40,532 bases of DNA from an uncultured Chitinophagales bacterium (GCA_938023075.1 CALHDG010000068.1:1-40532), one strand, 5' to 3'. Counted from the first letter of the stretch, positions 9,211-17,959 are shown. Program-made: numbers and translations. Notes: a model not told the origin generated them from the letters alone.

Positions 9211-10567
9211 TAGCTTTATCTAATTTTACTTCTTTAAACTGTTTGAAAACCAGCCAGCCTGCTATACAAATTAAGCAGGCAAAACCTGCCGTTAAGCGCA
9301 CACCCAAATCATTCTCTGTACTTTTTCCAAAAATTAATAAGGCTGGAAAGACAAAGTTGGTGACCGAAATACCTAACTTCATCATAAACATACGGACCGC
9401 AAAATACATCCCTGCTTTGTTTTCGCCAGTTTTTATGGCATCTGCTTCTGCAAAATCGGCAATAATAGCATTAGGCAAAATGCCAAAAACAGCAATGGGT
9501 AAAGCAGCAATTATGGTCAAAATTAATAAATGTATATTTTCAGGAACGGGTAACTTGCCAATAAATAGCATCCCCAGAAAAACAACAATATATACCAAAA
9601 AGGAAAGGCTAATCATCGGTTTTTTGCCTACCTTTTTGGTGATTAAATTAATGGGTACATAAAACATAAAACTAATAGCAAACAATATACCGGAGTAAAA
9701 CGTAATTTGCCCCTTTTCTTGCTCAATTAAAACGGTTACATAATACACCATACCTAACTGAATGGAAGTTAAAGCCATCCAATAAAAAAAATCACTCAAA
9801 GCAAAAACTCTAAAATTTTTATCTTTTAAAATGATTTTGGCAGATTGGAAAGCCGTTAAGTTAGTGCTGCCCTTTAAACTATATTTAACTTCGTTTATAA
9901 ACAAAGCGGGCAACAACATAAAGCACAAAGCAACTCCGGCGTAAATGGTTATGGCAATTTGAAAAGCCTTTGTAGATGGGTAGAAATTTTCGAAATATTG
10001 TTGTACTAAGGGAATGGTTATACCAATGGCAAAACCCAATGCCCAAGTAACCGAAATTAAAGTGGAAAGGTTTAACCGCTCGTTGGGATTATGACCCAAC
10101 TCACTCATCCAAGCGGTAAAGGGCGTTACATAAACCGTCATAGAAAAGAAGAAACCCAACAAACAAAAAGCCAACCAAAGCGAATTGAGCAAACTTTCCG
10201 TTGGTGTTAAAGGCACAAAAATAAGCACCGAAAAAACGGCAAAGGGAATAGCACCCATTTTTAAAAATGGCGTTCTTCTGCCAGATGATCGCTTCCACCT
10301 GTCCGACAAATTGGCAATTAGCGGGTCGGTAATGGCATCAAAAAATCTGCCACTAAGCGTTAGTAAACCTATTACTGTAACAAAACCCAACAAGGCTCCC
10401 TGATAAATATAGGATGGAAAAATAGCGGTATCGCCACTTTCGGGCGGTAAATAAAAGTAGGTAATTAAGTTGGTGGCTGCATAGGCGCACAACGACCAAC
10501 CCAACTGCCCTAAAGCATAAATCAATTTTATTTTCCAGGTGGGTGTTAGCACATTACTATTTGTCAA
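9200..10567 (-). CDS. MFS transporter of the glycoside/cation symporter (GPH, MelB-like) type
   Basis: A 455-residue inner-membrane protein with about 12 hydrophobic helices. After the first helix come FFDAITDPLIANLSDRWKRSSGRRTPFL, matching the Asp-rich GPH signature, and later ADFAEADAIKTGENKAGMYFAVRMFMMKLG, the second conserved GPH segment. GPH proteins take up sugars or related solutes with Na+ or H+. The substrate cannot be read from sequence. The listed start is TTG at 10567; a GTG at 10552 (VLTPTWK) is an alternative, and no ATG precedes either. It is the first gene of a two-gene unit with the WD40 protein. Confidence 0.85.
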   Translation of the reverse strand: MTNSNVLTPTWKIKLIYALGQLGWSLCAYAATNLITYFYLPPESGDTAIFPSYIYQGALLGFVTVIGLLTLSGRFFDAITDPLIANLSDRWKRSSGRRTPFLKMGAIPFAVFSVLIFVPLTPTESLLNSLWLAFCLLGFFFSMTVYVTPFTAWMSELGHNPNERLNLSTLISVTWALGFAIGITIPLVQQYFENFYPSTKAFQIAITIYAGVALCFMLLPALFINEVKYSLKGSTNLTAFQSAKIILKDKNFRVFALSDFFYWMALTSIQLGMVYYVTVLIEQEKGQITFYSGILFAISFMFYVPINLITKKVGKKPMISLSFLVYIVVFLGMLFIGKLPVPENIHLLILTIIAALPIAVFGILPNAIIADFAEADAIKTGENKAGMYFAVRMFMMKLGISVTNFVFPALLIFGKSTENDLGVRLTAGFACLICIAGWLVFKQFKEVKLDKAIES

Positions 10568-10741
10568 AGTATAAATATAAATTATGGAGAGTAATATACA
10601 ACCTTATTTTTTTAGAAACGAAACTTTAAGTCGCTTGATCTTGTTTAGATAGTAGAGGGTATACAAAAAAGATGCAATTTGACGTTTATTATATAGCCTT
10701 TAAATAATGATAGAATTTTGAAAAATTTAAATCAATAATAT

Positions 10742-11371
10742 ATGAACAGTTTGAAAGAGATAAATGAGTTTGTGAAAGATGATTACCTTTTAGATGATGA
10801 GGTAGAAGAAAAGATTAGAGCAAAAATTCCGATGATTTTAGCTCATACCACTAAGGAAGCCTTTATCAAAGATTTCAGACAAGTGTATACTTTTCGATTT
10901 GAGCATAATATTGAAGTTATTTACGAATCATTAATACTAAATGAAGAAGATGATTCAATTGTATGGGATGCATTTTTTGCCGAAGAATATGAAAGAGGAT
11001 TTAAATTGGCAGAAAAATATGGTTTTGCAAGTAATCTTTATGATTTATCTGTTATTTGGATGTATAAAGATTCTCATAAAGAACTAAGCGAAAAAGTAGT
11101 CAAAACATGTTCAAAATACATTAGGAGTAAGCACCTAAAAATTAGACTAATTGCCCTTGAACATCTTGGAGATTGGCTTTCTTCCATAGAGAAGAGAACT
11201 GCATTTTATCCAATAATGCGAGATTTACAAACAATGTTAAAGGATAAGAAAAGAAAGATTAGATTGCGAGTATATAGAACTTTGAAAGAGTTAAACTTTG
11301 TACCCCAAAATTATAAGATGGGATGGATAGATAGAATTTTTTACAGAAAAATTGAAAAAGAAAATGCTTGA
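10742..11371 (+). CDS. Hypothetical protein with HEAT-like helical segments
   Basis: A 209-residue, charged, mostly helical, soluble protein that I do not recognise. Two similar stretches in the second half, HLKIRLIALEHLGDWLS and KRKIRLRVYRTLKELNF, look like HEAT-type helical pairs. The first half is acidic (DDYLLDDEVEEKI; LNEEDDSIVWDAFFAEEYE). No signal peptide or membrane helix. It stands alone between the divergent MFS gene and an alpha/beta hydrolase. The ATG at 10742 gives a full-length frame with no better upstream choice. Confidence 0.7.
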   Translation: MNSLKEINEFVKDDYLLDDEVEEKIRAKIPMILAHTTKEAFIKDFRQVYTFRFEHNIEVIYESLILNEEDDSIVWDAFFAEEYERGFKLAEKYGFASNLYDLSVIWMYKDSHKELSEKVVKTCSKYIRSKHLKIRLIALEHLGDWLSSIEKRTAFYPIMRDLQTMLKDKKRKIRLRVYRTLKELNFVPQNYKMGWIDRIFYRKIEKENA

Positions 11372-11722
11372 ATTGAAAAATTAGTTGTTGATATAAAAAA
11401 GTAGGATTAGTATAAAAAAGATATAAATTATGAAAAGTGTCTTTTTTATCCAGAAAAAACGTAATTTATACTTATTAAGTTAGGCTATACATAAGTAAAC
11501 CCATCATTTGCGTTGGCTATGAAAGGCGTTGTAAAAAAAGAGGCTTGCAAAGGAATGAATATGTTTTTAATCAGATTTTTCATAGATAAAATTTGTTTTA
11601 AGATAATTAAAATATTTATAATATCAATACGATTAAGGACAATTCTTTAGGCTGAGCGTTTGTATCTAAGCTTATAACTGCCTACATTTACAAAAATTTA
11701 AAATACAACATATCTATTAATA
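11372..11722. other. Non-coding gap, 351 bp
   Basis: AT-rich, with no convincing frame on either strand. It contains two near-copies of TATAAAAAAG (around 11393 and 11411) and an 8-bp dyad CTATGAAA/TTTCATAG with a long loop (11518-11585). A weak local similarity (GAGGCTT, AAGGAA) to the palindrome at 6537-6690 is too short to claim. No promoter box or terminator is convincing. Confidence 0.5.
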
Positions 11723-12775
11723 ATGATATTTATTATTATATTTTTTTTAGTGGTGGCAGTTTTTGTGTATGGATATTTTTTCAAAAATGTCAAGTTAAAC
11801 AATACCATTGATGAGGTGATTGACCAACTGCATAAAGAACCTTTGCCTGAATTGATAAAAGGAGAAGTTGGTCATGCTTTTAATGGAGATATAAAAATTT
11901 GTTACGAATATATTGAAGGAGATGTTGAACGGGATGAATTTGTGGTTATGTTGCACGGGCTAACGGAATCCATGTTAGCTTTTCCTCCATTTTTTATACA
12001 AGATTTTTTGGATGCCGGTTATCATATTATTCGAGTAGATCATCGCGATAGTGGTATGTCAACTTGGGTGAGCGATTGGCAAAACAACAAGTATACTTTA
12101 GAAGATATGGCAGATGATTTGATTGCCGTGATGGATGAATTAAAGGTTGAACGATTTAATTTAATTGGCAAATCTATGGGTGGAATGATTGCTCAAAGTA
12201 TTGCCATTCATTATCCTGAAAGAGTGAAAACCTTAACCTCTATTATGTCGTCCGCCTATTTTCACGATCCTGAATTGGTTAATTTGCCTCGTAAATTTGC
12301 CTTTGATTTTGCCTTGATTTTTATAGCCTACCAATTAGGTTTAAAGCAACTAAACAATCAGTTGAAATTTTATTTGTCGATAGTATATTTACTTGCCGGT
12401 AAACATCAAAACTCGATCAATACAAAGTTAATGTTGCAAAAATTTTTATATGAAATAACCAGAAGAAATGGAAACAATAAACATGCTCAAGAGCATCATA
12501 GTTATGCCATAAAAAAATCTGGTTCGAGAATTGAAGCACTTCAACAATTGAAGATACCGGCTTTTATTGTTCATGGAAAAGCTGATCCTTTGGTAAAATT
12601 TGAGCACGGTGAAAAATGTGCTGCCCTTATTCCCAATGCCAAAACATTGTTTATTGACGATATGGGACATCGATTACCAGCGGTTTATGCAGGTACTATT
12701 ACAAAGTCAACTATCCAATTTTTGAATGAACATGCGGTTGAAAATGAGGACAAACTACTTTTAAAAAGTTATTAG
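11723..12775 (+). CDS. Alpha/beta hydrolase with N-terminal membrane anchor
   Basis: A 350-residue protein. Residues 1-20 (MIFIIIFFLVVAVFVYGYFF) form a membrane anchor or uncleaved signal. The alpha/beta-hydrolase core follows: oxyanion segment VVMLHGLTES, VDHRDSGMST, nucleophile elbow IGKSMGGM with Ser151, acid Asp288 in VHGKADPLV, and His316 in DMGHRLP. The arrangement resembles carboxylesterases and lipolytic hydrolases of the abhydrolase_1 family. The substrate is unknown. The start ATG at 11723 overlaps nothing and gives the complete anchor. It is monocistronic in appearance. Confidence 0.88.
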   Translation: MIFIIIFFLVVAVFVYGYFFKNVKLNNTIDEVIDQLHKEPLPELIKGEVGHAFNGDIKICYEYIEGDVERDEFVVMLHGLTESMLAFPPFFIQDFLDAGYHIIRVDHRDSGMSTWVSDWQNNKYTLEDMADDLIAVMDELKVERFNLIGKSMGGMIAQSIAIHYPERVKTLTSIMSSAYFHDPELVNLPRKFAFDFALIFIAYQLGLKQLNNQLKFYLSIVYLLAGKHQNSINTKLMLQKFLYEITRRNGNNKHAQEHHSYAIKKSGSRIEALQQLKIPAFIVHGKADPLVKFEHGEKCAALIPNAKTLFIDDMGHRLPAVYAGTITKSTIQFLNEHAVENEDKLLLKSY

Positions 12776-12861
12776 TGCTTCTTCTTTCAACTATAAAAAT
12801 GGTTCAATCCACTGAAGGTAACATCATAAATAAGTTATTACATTCGTTTCCATTCTATCCT

Positions 12862-12960
12862 TTAAATTTCTCCAATATTGCGATCGGCATTAATTAAAAT
12901 TACGTCTTTGGCTTTTGATCGTGCAATTAAATTGAACAAACCGATTCTTTCATCGGGAAA
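12862..12960 (-). pseudogene. 3' remnant of a possible PhoD-like phosphatase
   Basis: A 32-codon open segment with a stop at 12864-12862 reads FPDERIGLFNLIARSKAKDV and then ILINADRNIGEI. This resembles the C-terminal part of PhoD-like phosphatases, where a segment of the form ERxxLxxLI...KxVIxxSGDxHxxEI is typical. The metal-ligand region appears altered: ADRNIGEI stands where GDRHxxEI would be expected. No start codon or upstream part exists; the frame runs into the end of the sorting-domain gene at 12963. Identification from such a short piece is tentative. Confidence 0.35.
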
Positions 12961-12962
12961 GT

Positions 12963-13526
12963 TTATCTACCCAAAACAACTTGCTTTGAAAAAGAATGGT
13001 GTTGATTTCGAAAAGAAAGAATATACTGACCTTGAGGTAAATTAAGTTCATTAAACTGAGGGAATTGTAAAGCGTTGGTAAGTTCGATATTATCCTGGTA
13101 TACAATTCGTCCATTTAAATCAGCAACAAATACTTGATAATTACCCAATTGTTCCATAAAAGTTTCATTGGCTATACTCAGCTTCGGTTGAATGGTTCCT
13201 AACTGGTAACTAACCCAAACATCAATATAAGTAAAAACTAAAATGGTTGCTGTTGCAGTCGTTATACAGCCTGAAACAGGCTCGGTATAAGTATAAGTAA
13301 TTTCGTGTATTCCAGGTCCTGCTAAATTAGGATTAAAGGCATTAAACAAAACATCATTGCCAGAAAAAACGCCTCCCTCTGGAATTCCAATTAATGGAAT
13401 TGGTCCTGAATTGGTATCTGCCACTGATGGAAAATCAAGAAAGGACGGGGGAGTATCACACTGTGCGATGAGGAGTGTTGAACTAATAATTAATAAAAAA
13501 AATGTGCAGTTAATTTTAGCTTTCAT
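12963..13526 (-). CDS. Secreted protein with Ig-like segment and C-terminal sorting domain
   Basis: A 187-residue secreted protein. Residues 1-21 are a signal peptide (ending LLIAQ). Residues ~45-95 look like the small Ig-like repeats of Bacteroidota exoproteins: GGVFSGNDV, then PNLAGPGIHEITYTYT and SGC. The last ~80 residues fit a type IX sorting domain (YQVFVADLNGRIVYQD, LPQGQYILSF, FSKQVVLGR). It is short for this architecture and may be a deletion derivative of a longer protein. A decayed relative lies just upstream (13712-14392) and aligns along the second half. Cargo function is unknown. Confidence 0.75.
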   Translation of the reverse strand: MKAKINCTFFLLIISSTLLIAQCDTPPSFLDFPSVADTNSGPIPLIGIPEGGVFSGNDVLFNAFNPNLAGPGIHEITYTYTEPVSGCITTATATILVFTYIDVWVSYQLGTIQPKLSIANETFMEQLGNYQVFVADLNGRIVYQDNIELTNALQFPQFNELNLPQGQYILSFRNQHHSFSKQVVLGR

Positions 13527-13641
13527 CTTATGTTTTTTTATTTTATGAAAATTAATTTACTCTAAGATAAGATAAATGTTTCGAAAAATCAAAAGTGTTT
13601 TACCTGTGTAAGCTACCAATAAATAGAAAAAGATCGATGAT

Positions 13642-13664
13642 TAAATAAAAACCCGAATCTCGGG
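13642..13664 (-). terminator. Intrinsic terminator, minus strand
   Basis: The stem CCCGA/TCGGG (13652-13656 with 13660-13664) has a 3-base loop. Read on the minus strand it is followed by TTTTTATTT. It lies downstream of the decayed gene at 13712-14392 and probably was its terminator. Confidence 0.6.
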
Positions 13665-13711
13665 CAGTTTTAAAATCCAGGTTGTATAATGGTTGATTGT
13701 AAGTTAAACTA

Positions 13712-14392
13712 CTATCTACCTAAAATCAATTGTTTTGAAAATGAGTGATTGGGATGTTATTGTTGAGCATCATACATACCAAAGGGCACATTTATTTCAG
13801 CTATTTGATGCAATTGATTTACTTCGGTGATCTGTATATTTTCGTTGTGCCATACTCACCCGTCTACATCGACAATTTGTAAATCATATTCACCAAATTG
13901 ATCAGTTACGGTTTCAATCCACTAATTAGGTTGGTTAGTAATTGCTGAAATAAGTTGTTACTGCCACAACCTAAATTAATTAACACCCAAATTTTAGTAG
14001 AAGTTTGTTTTTCATTTTTCTTCATTACTGCTAAGGGTATCGTATATGCGCAGTCGCTGCTCATAGCGACGATTAATGAATACACATTGTGTATGCCTTG
14101 AATGGTAATATATTACTTTTGGTAAAGCGATACGAATTTAAATGGAAAAGGGGAAAATTCGTAAATTGCTTGAATATTGGCTTCCAGTATTATCAGTAGA
14201 GATATTCCGTCATAAAGTATAATTTGTGAATTCTTCACTTGCTGATCCACTTTACTTCTCCTGTATCACCTTATTTATAGAATCTGAAAGTAATCTGGCA
14301 TTTGCGTACCTCATTTCCGGAACTTTATTCAGTGCTTTACGCATAACTTGAATTAGGGCAGGTGGTATGGGTTCGTTGTTTGAGCAACGTTG
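13712..14392 (-). pseudogene. Decayed secreted protein with sorting domain, relative of the neighbouring gene
   Basis: Reading the minus strand and stitching three frames gives a protein like the one at 12963-13526. Segment A (14392-14252) reads QRCSNNEPIPPALIQ... to VIQEK-stop. Segment B (14250 to ~13930) has an internal stop and contains GIHNVYSLIV, AMSSDC and IWVLINLG, matching GIHEITYTYT, SGC and VWVSYQLG of the intact gene. Segment C gives IETVTDQFGEYDLQIVDVDG-stop, then NENIQITEVNQLHQIAEINV and PFGMY. After one more frameshift it ends SKQLILGR-stop, against SKQVVLGR in the intact gene. At least two in-frame stops and three frame changes show it is inactive. Confidence 0.75.
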
Positions 14393-14576
14393 GTCCGGTT
14401 TCTTCCATCACTTCTCGTTTAAGGGTGTCAGTTGTTTTTTCACCAAATTCAACTGTTCCACCAATTGGTCGATAATAAAATTGTTGTTTAACGGTGTCAA
14501 AGTCTTCAAAAACTAAAATTTCATCTGGTGTTCTTTCAGTATAAAATAAAGATTTAATAGCAATTTGGTTTATCAT
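14337..14576 (-). pseudogene. 5' part of a Nudix hydrolase gene
   Basis: The start MINQIAIKSLFYTER is followed by the Nudix box GGTVEFGEKTTDTLKREVME plus ETG, which fits GX5EX7REUXEEXG. Nudix enzymes of this kind hydrolyse nucleoside-diphosphate-linked compounds and usually have ~130-160 residues. Here only ~62 residues remain before the frame turns into unrelated sequence (PTLLKQRTHTTCPNSSYA-stop) that overlaps the decayed sorting-domain gene. The junction lies at about 14390-14396. The product would lack the second half of the fold. A translated but non-functional fragment is possible. Confidence 0.7.
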
Positions 14577-14670
14577 GATATCTTATTTTTTGTTTCAGTA
14601 AATAATTTGACAAAGATATACCATTAAAATAACGTTATTTGCAAATTGTAAAAATAAGGAATAAAATATA

Positions 14671-15549
14671 ATGAAGATCAATTTAAAGGTAACTAACGAA
14701 ACGGCTACCTTGAAAAAAGTAATTTTAGGCATTGCCGATGACCGGGGTGAAGTACATGGAATTAACCCATTGATTAGAAAACACATCAAAGAGAATTCAC
14801 TTCCAACAGACGAGGACATTCAACAAGAAATTAAAACGTTTGAAAACGTATTAATTCAAGCTAATGTTGAGGTATTACGTCCCGAAAATGTGAAGGAGAC
14901 CGAACAAATTTTTACACGCGATATTGGTTTTGTTATTGATGATTGGTTTTTTGTAGCGAATATGAAGCATCCGGTAAGAGGAAAGGAATTTGCTGGAATA
15001 GCGCAGCAAATCAATCAATTAGTAAAAGAAGATAAAATTATTGAGATACCAGAGGGAACGATTATAGAAGGAGGAGATGTAATTGTACACCACGAACATG
15101 TTTTTGTTGGGGTAGGCGAACGAACCAATTGGGCAGGCGTTGAATTTTTACAAAACCAATTACCGCATAAACAAGTACATGGTTTAGCCTTACAGGTAGA
15201 TGAGGAGAATCCAGATGAAAATGCTTTACATTTAGATTGCATTTTTCAGCCGGTTGGTAAAAATGAAGCGATTATTTACGAAGCCGGATTTAAACAAAAG
15301 CCAGAATCAATTTTTCAGGTATTTAAAGAGGAGCAACTCATTAGGGTTACTAAAGCGCAAAAAAACCGGATGTTTCCCAATATATTTTCTATATCACCAA
15401 CGGAGGTAGTTATTGAAAAATCGTTTATAGCTTTAAAAGAAGCATTAGAAAAAAGAAACTATACCGTTTATGAGGTAACCTATACCGAGACTTCTAAATT
15501 TAATGGCTTGCTAAGGTGTTCTACTTTGCCTTTGGTAAGAGAAAATTAG
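14671..15549 (+). CDS. Amidinohydrolase of the DDAH / arginine deiminase superfamily
   Basis: A 292-residue soluble enzyme of the guanidine-modifying superfamily. Conserved elements are QIFTRDIGFVIDD (substrate-binding Arg-Asp), EGGDVIVHHEHVFVG, RTNWAGVE, the catalytic His in LHLDCIFQPVG, and the catalytic Cys283 in LLRCSTLPLVRE. The family includes dimethylarginine dimethylaminohydrolase and arginine deiminase, which use a Cys-His-Asp/Glu set. The exact guanidino substrate cannot be told. The start is preceded by an AAGGA 8-12 bases upstream. The gene is followed after 22 bases by the PAP2 gene, so they are probably co-transcribed. Confidence 0.85.
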   Translation: MKINLKVTNETATLKKVILGIADDRGEVHGINPLIRKHIKENSLPTDEDIQQEIKTFENVLIQANVEVLRPENVKETEQIFTRDIGFVIDDWFFVANMKHPVRGKEFAGIAQQINQLVKEDKIIEIPEGTIIEGGDVIVHHEHVFVGVGERTNWAGVEFLQNQLPHKQVHGLALQVDEENPDENALHLDCIFQPVGKNEAIIYEAGFKQKPESIFQVFKEEQLIRVTKAQKNRMFPNIFSISPTEVVIEKSFIALKEALEKRNYTVYEVTYTETSKFNGLLRCSTLPLVREN

Positions 15550-15571
15550 GAGGAAATACTCAGTCATTTTT

Positions 15572-16474
15572 ATGAACAAACGGTTTAGTGGTAAAAGCAT
15601 TCTTATCTATTTAATCATATTATTTGCCTATTTAATTGCAATAGGTTGTAGTATGGGTATCCGGTCCGATCATTTACTATTATTGTTTTTTTTAAGTGTG
15701 CTGTTTTTTTTAACTGAAGGTACTCACCGGTTTGTAATTGGTATATTTCCTTTGGTTTTAAGTTGGTGGTTTTTAGATGCTTTACGTGTGTTACCGAGCA
15801 ATCATTTCACTGAAGTGCATATTAAAGATTTATATGAAGCCGAAATTAATCTGTTTGGTGTGTTCTCAAATGGGAAAACGATAAGCCCTAATCAATATTT
15901 GCAACAATTTAATATAGATTATTTACATTTGATTACCGGTTTTACCTATTTACTATGGATACCTATTCCCTTTTTATTATGCACGGTACTTTACTTCAAA
16001 AGCAACAAAATGTTACTCACTTTTACCAGTTGCTTTCTGTTAACCAATATAATTGGTATTGTTGTGTACTATCTCTATCCAGCAGCTCCGCCTTGGTATA
16101 TTGAACAATATGGATTTGACTTTTACCTAAATACACAAGGTAGTGCAGCAGGCTTAAATCAGTTTGATCGAATTACAGGCATACCGGTTTTTGAAGGTAT
16201 TTATGCTAAAAGTTTTAATGTTTTTGGGGCAGTACCTTCTTTACATTCAGCCTATCCGGTCTTATCTTTTTTTTATGCAAGAAAGGCTAATTTGAAATTG
16301 TTCAGCTATGCATTGTTTATTTATATGGGGTTAACATGGTTTACCGCCGTTTTTACCAATCATCATTATGTTATTGATGTACTTGCCGGTATTGTATGTG
16401 CCATTGTTGCAATTATAATAATGGAAAAAATTGTACTGAAAAGCCGGTTTAAGCATAGGTTAAAGTTGGCATAG
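15572..16474 (+). CDS. PAP2-family membrane protein, Aur1-like
   Basis: A 300-residue integral membrane protein with about six helices. YLYPAAPPWYIEQYG, AVPSLHSAYPVL and TNHHYVIDVLAG are the PAP2/Aur1 signature segments. His225, His265 and Asp269 have the spacing of the yeast Aur1 catalytic triad (H-x39-H-x3-D, from memory of that family), here H-x39-H-x3-D. Members transfer or hydrolyse phospho-head-groups on lipids. An inositol-phosphorylceramide-synthase-like or a lipid phosphatase role is plausible, but I cannot separate them. An AGGAGG sits on the previous gene's stop codon (15548-15553), ~18 bases before this ATG, farther than usual. Confidence 0.85.
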   Translation: MNKRFSGKSILIYLIILFAYLIAIGCSMGIRSDHLLLLFFLSVLFFLTEGTHRFVIGIFPLVLSWWFLDALRVLPSNHFTEVHIKDLYEAEINLFGVFSNGKTISPNQYLQQFNIDYLHLITGFTYLLWIPIPFLLCTVLYFKSNKMLLTFTSCFLLTNIIGIVVYYLYPAAPPWYIEQYGFDFYLNTQGSAAGLNQFDRITGIPVFEGIYAKSFNVFGAVPSLHSAYPVLSFFYARKANLKLFSYALFIYMGLTWFTAVFTNHHYVIDVLAGIVCAIVAIIIMEKIVLKSRFKHRLKLA

Positions 16475-16552
16475 CCAATTCGTCTTTTAACATTTTTGCC
16501 ATACTATCACCTAAACTCCGCACGTTTTAATTGGATAACAAATTAACGAGTC

Positions 16553-17290
16553 ATGAAAAATATTATGTATTGCAGCCTATTGGCAACTTTTATTTCTTTA
16601 AATGTTGCTTGCGATGATTTTATAGATTGCTTAAGCGGCGAAGGTGAAAAAGAAACCCGTGTAATTGAATTAGATTCTATTGATGCTTTTGACATTTTTG
16701 GAGCCTTTGATTTAACTATCAAACAAGGCGAGGAGCAAATGGTAGAGATTTTTTCTTATCCTAATTTAATTGATGAATTATTAAAAGATTCCTCCGTTGA
16801 AAATGGAACATGGCAGGTGGGTATTGTTAAATGTGTATCCGGTTTGAAAAAGAGCAACTTGAAAATTACCGTGACCATGCCCGAGTTAACCGGCATTAAT
16901 ATTACTGGTAATGCCGATGTAAAAACGGAAGGCACTTTTGACAACATTGAAGAGTTGGATTTAAAAATATCGGGTTCAGGGAATGCAGATTTGGCTTTGG
17001 GTGATGATATAAAAAGCATCACAACAACGGTAAATGGCAACGGAGATTTTAAACTTTCAGGTACTACGCAATCGCACGAAATTACCATTAATGGTTCGGG
17101 CAATATTGATAGTTTTGATTTAGCCTCTGAGGAATGCGATATTAAGATTTTAGGTTCTGGCAATTGTGAAGTTTTGGTTAATGAAATATTAGAAGTGCAA
17201 ATTGCTGGTTCAGGTGATCTTTGTTTTAAAGGTAACCCAACCATTAATTCAAGAATTACGGGGACCGGTAATTTGAATGATTGCAATTAA
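16553..17290 (+). CDS. Head-GIN (DUF2807) lipoprotein
   Basis: A 245-residue predicted lipoprotein: signal ending SLNVAC with Cys20 as the lipid site. The mature part is a right-handed parallel beta-helix of repeated G-(S/N)-G-(N/D) motifs (SGSGNADL, NGNGDFKL, NGSGNIDSF, GSGNCEV, AGSGDL, TGTGNLNDC), the hallmark of DUF2807 head-GIN proteins. Such proteins lie in the periplasm or outer membrane of Bacteroidota; function is not established. It is probably the last gene after the DDAH-like and PAP2 genes, though 78 bases separate it from PAP2. Confidence 0.88.
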   Translation: MKNIMYCSLLATFISLNVACDDFIDCLSGEGEKETRVIELDSIDAFDIFGAFDLTIKQGEEQMVEIFSYPNLIDELLKDSSVENGTWQVGIVKCVSGLKKSNLKITVTMPELTGINITGNADVKTEGTFDNIEELDLKISGSGNADLALGDDIKSITTTVNGNGDFKLSGTTQSHEITINGSGNIDSFDLASEECDIKILGSGNCEVLVNEILEVQIAGSGDLCFKGNPTINSRITGTGNLNDCN

Positions 17291-17462
17291 AAAACACAGA
17301 ACGCATGATCTTTGGTAAAATAAGTGCCAAATTAAAAAGATTCATTAGAGTCTTCTGAGAGAAAGTCTGATAGGAGGGAGGTGACATCTTTTTTGAGAAA
17401 GTATTATCTCTAAGAACCGATAGTGAGCCAGTAACTAAAGGAACCAGAATTTTTGTTGAAAT

Positions 17463-17740
17463 AATTTTGAGGAAACTTTAGACAAGTTTGTCAAAGTGGT
17501 TGGTAGTTTTCAGTTTTCGAGTGCCTGTATTTTTCTTTTTACGAAGAAGCGAAGTTTGCCAACTAGCCCCGATTTCCAAGCCAACAGCACTAAAGTGCAT
17601 TGGGTTGTTTAGCAGCTAAGTGTTATTTTTAGAATGGAAAAATTTGTCAATCAAAATTCAGTGTTCGATATTCGATATTTTTTGGTTGACCATTTAATGA
17701 ATAACGAATATCGATTAACGAATAATGAATGTTGAATTAT
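17463..17740 (+). repeat. Dispersed non-coding repeat, copy 1
   Basis: This ~280-bp stretch has a second, inverted copy at 31983-32262. The best part is 17662-17724, where 59 of 63 bases match the reverse complement of 31999-32061. Outside it, shared blocks include GACAAGT, TTTTCGAGTGCC, TAGCCCCGATT and AAAGTGC. The core contains an internal inverted repeat (TTCGATATTCGATAT against ATATCGATTAACGAA). No frame in it is conserved between copies. It lies in a 669-bp gap between the DUF2807 gene and purB. Confidence 0.8.
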
Positions 17741-17795
17741 TTTTAATGTATGAATAAATGATATTCATTATGGTGAAAGACACTTAGATAGAATT

Positions 17796-17880
17796 GTAGG
17801 GGCTATCCCGATGTTTCGGGATTTGAGCGGAAAGCAGGACCAAGGTTATTATAATGCCACAAGGTTTCGCTTCAAAAAAA
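17796..17880 (+). repeat. Hairpin block ATCCCGA-TGTT-TCGGGAT and flank, possible dispersed element
   Basis: A 7-bp stem (17805-17811 with 17816-17822) is followed by GAGCGGAAAGCAGGACCAAG and a GGTTTCGCTTC. The block resembles a short sequence I recall as recurrent in Bacteroidota intergenic regions, which is not verified here. There is no T-run after the hairpin, so it is not a convincing terminator. The rest of the gap 17291-17959 shows nothing else I can name. Confidence 0.4.
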
Positions 17881-17959
17881 ACAATGCAAAAATATAGACT
17901 AATTTATGAATTATATAAACTTGTCAAACTTTCTGATGGTTTTATTAAAGTAGGATAGA

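Noticed and set aside
16756-17286. A 176-residue minus-strand frame opposite the DUF2807 gene
   Set aside because: The G-S-G-N repeat pattern of the plus-strand protein explains the open frame.
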